Below are positions 58,001 through 64,000 of a DNA stretch of 64,000 nt, one piece after another. A program made the translations under genes and the position numbers. The stretch is from Neoceratodus forsteri. Lineage: Eukaryota; Chordata; Ceratodontiformes; Ceratodontidae. The stretch lies in the NCBI GenBank assembly GCA_016271365.2, contig CM057452.1:1243005001-1243069000 (forward strand), read 5' to 3'. The notes under the pieces were generated by a model. It saw only the letters and a program-made list of their open reading frames with translations, searched no databases and was not told the origin of the DNA. How positions within the stretch are numbered: position 1 is the stretch's first letter; each line of letters opens with the position of its first letter.

Positions 58001-59460
58001 CCAAAGTGTGTCCTGGTAGCCTAAAGACCCTACTTCCTGTCTGGTGGTTTCAACCCTGTGGAAAAGAGTTGCATGCATCTCTGGTAGTCTAGTAGTTCCT
58101 CCCTTCCTAACTGATGATGTGATCGTAGCCAAATAACTGACATCTCCAATTTCGGTAGTGTGTTGCCACCCATGTACACAACCCCTAACACCCCCCATTA
58201 TCCAACACCCACAGAGGACATCCACCTAATATCACCACCTTCCCTGCACTCCAGGAGTTATTGCTGGGCAGTGAACACACTTGCAGACCTCTGCGGCTGT
58301 CTAAAAAATTACAATTTAGTATCTGCTGGAACTGCATTGGTTCAAACTGTGGAGCAATGTGCTTGCTATACATACTTCAATAAGCAGACACAACCTTCAG
58401 TCTGAAGTCATTCATTGACAAAGTTGTGGATGAATATCACTGTATGTAGTGCAAACCCATTTTTCCCCCCAGTGTGGTACAATGCAGTAGCAGCATTTAC
58501 TGTATGCTCTAATTCAGTGGGCATATGTGGATGTGTGAGGTTGGTTTGCTGCTGCTCAGTGACTGTGGCAGGGTGAGCTGGGTGGTATGTGTGGGTGTGG
58601 GTGCTAGGGAGGGTAGGGGTTCCACTAGACTACAAGAGATGGATAAAACTGTCTTTCATGTGCACTAAGAAGAACATATGCTGTGTTGGGTGCTTGGTGC
58701 ACTTTGCTGGTGAACACAGCATAACTCACGTACATACAGTATGTGCACAATGTTACGAGTGCACAAAAAACAGTTGTGGATGGTAGCCATGGACAGGTGG
58801 TCTTCTGTATTGTATGCTATAACATAACCAGCACCATTCATGAGTGGCAGCCACCATCCTCACCACCTATCTCCTAGAAAACTGTCCATAAGCAGTCACA
58901 GTGTGTCCTAGTAGTCTAGTGACCATACTCCTTGCCTGGTGCCTTGATCACCATTAAAAAGCAGTTTTATACATCTGTGGTAGTCTAGTATAGCCCCTCT
59001 CCTTGACTGATACCATGATTCTGGCCAAATAAGTAACATGACCGTTCCTGAAAGTATGGTGGCATCCCTGTCCTCCCTTCCCCAACCCCTGCCCATAATC
59101 CAAAGCACCCACGCAGGGCACCTAGCTTATATCACTCTCCTACCTGTCCTTGTGTAGTTATTGCAGGGCAGTGAACACACCTGCAGACCTCCATGGCTGC
59201 CCGACAAATAACAACTTACAGCATGTGCTGCAAGTACATTTTTGCACACTGTAGACTAACACGCTTGCTATGCATACTGCTATTGTGATACACAACTTTC
59301 TGTATAAGGTCATTAATTGAGAAAGTTGTGAATGATTATAATAGCATATAGTTCAACTGTATTAGTACCCAGTGTGGAAGAATGTAGTAGCAACAGATAC
59401 TGTATGCTGTAATTTGGTGGGCAATCATGGAGGTGTGCGATTCTGTTTGCTGCTCCTCGA
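55100..59460 (+). repeat. Satellite-like array of ~850-930 bp units, about five copies
   Basis: The words GTGTCCTGGTAGTCTAGT, CATGCATCTCTGG, TGATAACATGATTGTGGCC and CATTGACAAAGTTGTG recur in the same order. AGTCTAG-type landmarks lie near 55198, 56275, 57173, 58017 and 58913. The first unit is longer, partly because it carries a SINE at 55725-55868. Open frames up to 166 codons inside are repeat shadows. Units 1 and 3 resemble each other (GTTTCATGCATCTCTGGCAG), as do 2 and 4 (GTTGCATGCATCTCTGGTAG). Confidence 0.8.
55725..55868 (+). mobile_element. SINE insertion (MIR/CORE-like)
   Basis: GAAGTTAAGTGACTTGGTCA, GGGTCACACAGTATGCAAGT, GTGGGATTCAAACACAGGTC and GAGCCTTAAACCACTGCA follow the order of MIR-like CORE-SINE sequence, including GTGACTTG and GGTCACACAG. 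It sits in the first unit only of the ~900-bp array and is absent from the others. Confidence 0.65.
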
Positions 59461-59499
59461 TGAAGCTGTGTCTGTGGAAAGTATGTTACTTTTACTTAC

Positions 59500-59610
59500 C
59501 AGCAGAGTCGACAACCAGGAGCTGGCCAACTGCAGGAACCTCCTGCTCCTGACCCTTCGGGACTGGCACAAGGTGGAGTCGATGTTCTGCAGCAGGGAAG
59601 CTTTGTTGTG
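59500..59610 (-). other. Candidate 111-bp exon of unknown gene
   Basis: On the minus strand an acceptor-like GTCTTTTTCACAAACAG ends at 59611. A donor GGTAAGTAAAA begins right after 59500 and matches the GTAAGT consensus. The 111-base segment between is open in all three frames for most of its length and GC-rich against AT-rich flanks. One frame reads FPAAEHRLHLVPVPKGQEQE. No domain was recognised. It might belong to the same decayed gene as 51430-52005, but nothing proves it. Confidence 0.3.
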
Positions 59611-59652
59611 CTGTTTGTGAAAAAGACAACATTTTTTACACAAACGAAAAAG

Positions 59653-59742
59653 ATGTAATGTCACAGAGAAAATATTTAGTGTTGTTTCAAAATGAAATGT
59701 AATGTCACAGAGAAAGTATTTAGAGTTGTTTCAAAATGAAAA
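59653..59742. repeat. 44-bp tandem duplication
   Basis: ATGTAATGTCACAGAGAAA at 59653 recurs at 59697, with ATATTTAGTGTTG and GTATTTAGAGTTG following. Two units only. Confidence 0.8.
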
Positions 59743-60312
59743 GTCACTTATGCTGCATGTGTTGTATTTCATGATTCTCGGTTTATTTTATGGACAACTG
59801 TTACAGTCTTTGAGGTAGTATTCTAATCATCACAGAACACTATTCTATTGTAAATGTCATTCTTTAAAACAGTTCAGTGGGTACAATGTTGCCACTTGAA
59901 TTAGTTTGAAAATTCTTAACATATAGTTTGATTTTTTTTTTTATTACAAACAGTAAGGGACTAACAGTGCCTACATTATCAATACATTGATTGAAGCCTC
60001 TGGCTATATGTCATAATATAACGGATACACAATATGCTGCTTCCTGATTGCTTGGTTGCCACTTCAAACACATTGGTAACCCTCACCACAACCAACAGGA
60101 GGAGGTGTCAGCAGCCAGGCTGGTGCAGCAGAACCCATCTTTGAAATGAGTTGTCATATTGGTGTCATGAACAAACAACATAGCAGGTGGTATTAATCTT
60201 AATGTAACCCACAACGTGTTGTAGTACATTGCTTTCCTTGACTACAAGGTATGCCACATAACTTTAATCCCCCACCCCTTCCCCTCCATCCATGTTGCCA
60301 GGACATTACTGA
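59743..60312. other. AT-rich spacer, no gene
   Basis: Nothing recognised. Confidence 0.3.
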
Positions 60313-61045
60313 TAGAAACATAGAAATATAGATTTTGACGGCAGATAAGGACCGCTTGGCCCACCAGTCTCCCCATTTCCCTACCTAATGGATAAGCTGC
60401 AGATCCTAGTTAACCAGCAGCCTACTTCTTCCTACTCCCACCCCCTAGAATTGCCTTATGACTGTCCCATGCATGCTTGAATTCCACCACTGTTTTTGAC
60501 TCCACAACCTCCTCCAGAAGGCCGTTCCATGCATCCACAACCCTCTCTGTGAAAAAATACTTCCTTAAGTTACCTCTGAGCCACCCCCCCTTCAATCTTC
60601 AAATTGTGCCCCCTTGTTCTTGCAGTCCTCTTTTTTTGAAAGATGCTACCCTCTTGGACTTTGTTGATTCCCTTGAGGTACTTGAAAGTTTCTATCATGT
60701 CTCCCCTCTCCCTCCTTTCCTCGAGGCTATACATATTTAGCTCCTTAAGTCTCACTTCATATGTCTTCCGGTGCAGACTCTGCACCATTTTAGTTGCCCT
60801 CCTATGGACAGCTTCCATCCTGTCTATGTCTTTGTGGAGAATGGGTCTCCAGAACTTCAGATGGGGTCTCACCAACTGTCTGTACAGAGGGATAATAACT
60901 TCCTGTTTTCTACTGGTGATGCCTCTCCCTATGCATCCCAGTATCCCCCCAGCCCTCCTTGCTGCCCTCTCACATTGCTTGCCCACCTTTAGGTCATCTG
61001 ATATGACTAACCCCAGGTCCACTCCATTTTTGTTGCTGTTAGACT
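60313..61045 (-). mobile_element. CR1 LINE, 3' portion with RT C-terminal region
   Basis: The tail GAAACATAGAAATATAG begins at 60313. On the minus strand a 150-codon open frame (61022-60570) reads VISDDLKVGKQCERAARRAG, GRGITSRKQEVIIPLYRQL, DIDRMEAVHRRATKMVQ, IETFKYLKGINKVQEGSIFQ. This is the thumb and C-terminal part of ORF2. Residues usually found between RPHL and FWRP (an EYC-VQ stretch) are missing. It is 5'-truncated just before VISDD. The open frame suggests a relatively young insertion. Confidence 0.85.
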
Positions 61046-61778
61046 GTTAATGTGATTTGCATTCATGGCTAGCTGTTCAATTGTGGAGGGGGGCTGGGCT
61101 TAGTTACCATAACATCCACATGGAAGGGTCATAACTAGAAAACAGTAAAGTAGTGCATGTGGAGGAACTATTTTAATACAAGGTAAATAAAAATGCATTC
61201 AAGAAGTAGATGCTTATAATAAAAACATATTTTCAAACATAAATTGAACAGATACTCATTTCCTAAGCTCGATAATATCCTCCAGGGTGGGCAGTATTGG
61301 GAAATACTGGAGCTTCCAGGCATATAAGACTATTCGCCTGTGGTGTTGGACCTCATAACAGCTCTGGACAGTCTTTTATTTTCCACGACCCCACACCCTG
61401 TTGGGTATTGTTAATTACTTATCACATTTTTGAGATATACTATTAATCATTGTAAGAAGTATACATACATCCATGGTGGCGATCACTGAATTCAGGCTTC
61501 CTGCTATGACCCACATATTGTACGCTATGTTGTACCAGTCCCAGTTCACTGTAAAAAAATGAATTTTGGCAATGCAAACTTACGTTGAGCATAGATGTTA
61601 TGCATGACACCAGCTAATTTTTTTTCATGCAGCAGTGCTGTGCCATGAGCAGTTCCCCCCCCACCCCAGAGAGCTTCGTCCCCTCCACTCCCCTACAAAT
61701 AGACTCTCAACTTCAGGGTAGTGTATGTCATGAATGGGGGCTGAAAATCTTGAAAAAATTACAAACTCATCACTGGCA
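61046..61778. other. AT-rich spacer, no gene
   Basis: Nothing recognised. Confidence 0.3.
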
Positions 61779-61880
61779 ATGAAAAAAAAAAAATGAACAC
61801 TGTGCCGGACCTGAACCCTGCACCTCCCAAGTGACCACCCATCCCATCATGCTAGTGCTCCAGCTCAACAGCTGCTCACC
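61779..61880 (-). repeat. tRNA-like pol III unit (SINE head or tRNA pseudogene)
   Basis: On the minus strand GAGCTGGAGCACTAGC can stand for a D-arm/A-box region. CAGGGTTCAGGTCC about 30-40 bases on fits a B box (GGTTC-A/G-N-N-CC), and a long T run (about 61791-61780) would end pol III transcription. The intervening GGTGGTCACTTGGGAGGTGC could form an anticodon-like stem. Not verified by folding. Confidence 0.4.
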
Positions 61881-63364
61881 GCAACCTATCTCATATACCT
61901 TCCCTCATGTTCTCTCCCCCCTGCACTTGTTCATACGTGTACATCTGTTTGCTGGATGCTGCATACCCTGATATCTGCTTGCTGCCCTGCCAGATAGCCC
62001 TGTACACAGGTGCTGGGATTGAGTTGCCCTTTTTGTAAGCATATAATCATGGTTGCCCTGTATGCAGTATACTGTGATTCATACATTGTGAACTGTATGA
62101 GCCACCTAAGCAGGAGACAGTCTTTCAAGAAACAGTGCATATGTCTGTGTTTACAATTTTTACTGCAGATATAATGTAGCCATGTTTCTTTTTACATTTG
62201 CCCAGGTGCGTGACAAGGTGAGGCTGGGTACCCTCATCACTATGGTAGGATTTGTGTAGTGTTTAACTGCCTGAACGAGGGCTAGCACATCATTATCCTG
62301 CCATAATTTGGCATTGTGACATTTAAGTCAAAAGTTTCAGGGTGCAAATGAAGAGAAAGATGACATGATCAATATTACATCTTTAAACAACAGATATTAC
62401 ATATTAAATAATATGGTAATACCTATCCACTCTTCACCTCACAGACACACACATAATACCCTCCCCCCCGTCCTAGCCACACAGAGACATACACACGTGC
62501 ACTATTGTAAACTAATTAAAGGATACCTGAATAACATTTTGACAACAAACTATTCAAAATTCTGACTTTATAGGAACTAAAAGAAAAGCTGCTGTATTCA
62601 TTAATGCTAAAACTACATCTATATAAGGTACCTAAATGTGGTTCCAAAGCATTTGAAAAATGTAAAATCACCCATACAATTTAAATGAAACTGCCTTACC
62701 TGCTTCCTAAAATGGCCACCAAATGTGTTAAGTGATGACATCATTTGAGCCGGAGTCAAAGAGCTATATGGCTCTCTATAGTGCTAATTAGTTCTTTTTT
62801 CCATTTGTATAGAATTGTTGCACCAAAATGGTCAAAACCATGTGCATTATTTTGATCAATACACATGTTAGGCAATGGTTCTGTTCATTTTGTTTACTTT
62901 AACATGCTTGAAATTGTGTTATCATCCACCAGACTTTCTCTTTGGCAAACCACAGTGCAGTACAAATCTTAAAACACCTGGTGGTCTTATAGTTATGGCG
63001 GATCCAGGATGTTACAATGAGGGGTGCTGGGGTGTTGTGCTTACTTGAGATGCACTTTTTAACATTTTTATTAAACCTTTATATTGTCTGCTATTATTCT
63101 TTTTTAGTACCATTTTGACAGAACCTACAAATGTAATCCATAGTTTTGAATGTAAACATTTGCACAATCAATAAATCAGACTTCTTCAACAAAGTGAAAG
63201 CAGCAGCAGCAGCAAGCAAGTATGCTACAATGGGGGGGGGGTGCAGCCCCACCCTTCACCACCCCATAGATCCATCACTTGATTTTTAGCAAAGTTCTTG
63301 TGTAGTCCAATGGCAGAGTTCATACTTTCTTGGAAATAAAACATATGCTTGTTTTGTCTTCTTT
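61881..63364. other. AT-rich spacer, no gene
   Basis: A short GCAGCAGCAGCAGC run lies at about 63200-63213 and a G-run near 63232. No gene supported. Confidence 0.3.
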
Positions 63365-63510
63365 TTCCATGGGAAATAATAATAAGAAGAATAATAAACA
63401 ATTATATAATGCTTTTCATACACATTGTATCCCAAAGTGCTTTACAAGCAATGCTAGACTGGTAGTGAAGTGACTGAACGTGTAGTGGCAGCCATTTTAT
63501 ACATTAATAT
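63365..63510. repeat. Dispersed-repeat-like block (TATATAATGCTTTTC / AAAGTGCTTTACAAG)
   Basis: AATAATAATAAGAAGAATAA leads into ATTATATAATGCTTTTCATA, TATCCCAAAGTGCTTTACAA and GCAGCCATTTTATAC. This is a word order common in vertebrate dispersed repeats. The family was not named and only one copy lies in the window. Confidence 0.4.
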
Positions 63511-63895
63511 CCACACACAGCCTTGGACAATTGCATCAAATGGTTTTATGAGAAGGGGAATGTTGGTGAGGATGACGGGGTCAGGTAGTGATCATGGTGC
63601 TGGCAGCTCCACATCTTATAACTCACACTGATCTGCACATATTTTTCCCCTTCTGTCTTCCCCTTCCCTGAATATAGCAGCATATTGCAGGAGTGGCCTT
63701 CTCAGTCCCTCTCTTGTATTCATTCTTCACTCCTCCCCACACCAAAAACAGGTGAGCTCATCACCCTTCTGTATCATGAATGCAGGTAGTACAGTCCCCA
63801 AGTTTTTTGACATATCAAAAATAAAGAAATTGTTCCAGTGTGTCAGGCTGATAGCAACAGGGAACAAGGGGAAAGATGGGCTTTCCTATCCTTAA

Positions 63896-63996
63896 AAGAT
63901 CTAGGCTACCATTGATTAGGCACTATCAAATGACGAGTGTGAGCATCATTATGCACGTCATTTAATAGTGCCTAATAATAGGTGGCTTAGATCTTA
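63896..63996. repeat. Inverted repeat of about 100 bp at window end
   Basis: AAGATCTAGGCTACC, then TTAGGCACTATCAAATGACG, faces CGTCATTTAATAGTGCCTAA, then TAGGTGGCTTAGATCTT. The loop is AGTGTGAGCATCATTATGCA-like. It ends four bases before the window edge, so a larger structure may continue outside. Confidence 0.8.
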
Positions 63997-64000
63997 TATG

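Noticed and set aside
1..64000. A previously undescribed gene system (defence, biosynthetic or regulatory cluster)
   Set aside because: No cluster of intact genes exists here. The novelty, if any, lies in repeat families and foldback structures.

Overview
This window is eukaryotic intergenic DNA made almost entirely of transposable elements and tandem repeats. I found no convincing host gene. Every long protein-like signal is a decayed transposon ORF or its antisense shadow. CR1 elements with an ORF1 esterase, Rex1-like LINEs, a DIRS-like fragment, a BED-finger hAT, tRNA-derived SINEs and many satellites together point to a large-genome vertebrate. An amphibian fits best, possibly a caecilian, but that is an impression from repeat style and not a proof.

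Layout. 1-3 kb: a Rex1-like LINE fragment (minus), then a CR1 3' end (plus). 2.9-9.1 kb: a tandem-repeat family (here 'family F') split by a nearly complete 4.4 kb CR1 element (minus, 3586-8027), followed by G-rich subrepeats and a 350-bp foldback. 11.2-14.6 kb: a decayed hAT transposon. 17.3-26.8 kb: a plus-strand CR1 holding four later insertions: a near full-length 4.5 kb Rex1-like LINE, a 305-bp MITE, a Rex1 3' tail and an antisense CR1 3' end. 28.7-30.5 kb: five units of a 363-370 bp tandem repeat. 31.5-36.4 kb: a Rex1 tail, a 208-bp duplication, a second MITE copy, a tRNA-derived SINE and a DIRS-like retrotransposon remnant. 37.2-39.7 kb: a 5'-truncated CR1, the best-preserved reverse transcriptase here. 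40.3-43.3 kb: a foldback, a second family F array (about 299 bp period) and a cluster of GTTACCGGGTAAC palindromes. 45.3-49.7 kb: two copies of another repeat, one carrying a 158-bp satellite, separated by a 326-bp foldback. 50.7-52.0 kb: a 650-bp foldback beside a possible Harbinger-type accessory exon. 55.1-59.5 kb: about five units of a ~900 bp satellite with an alternating pattern. 60.3-61.0 kb: another CR1 3' end. The last 3 kb hold a tRNA-like unit and a hairpin at the edge.

How the pieces interact. The CR1 copies are related and share a terminal CTATGTTTCTATG-type tail. ORF1 encodes an SGNH/GDSL-type esterase, and ORF2 an apurinic-type endonuclease plus reverse transcriptase. The Rex1-like copies are a separate LINE lineage with a different 3' tail. 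The nesting gives a relative order of insertion. All autonomous ORFs seen are broken by frameshifts or stops.
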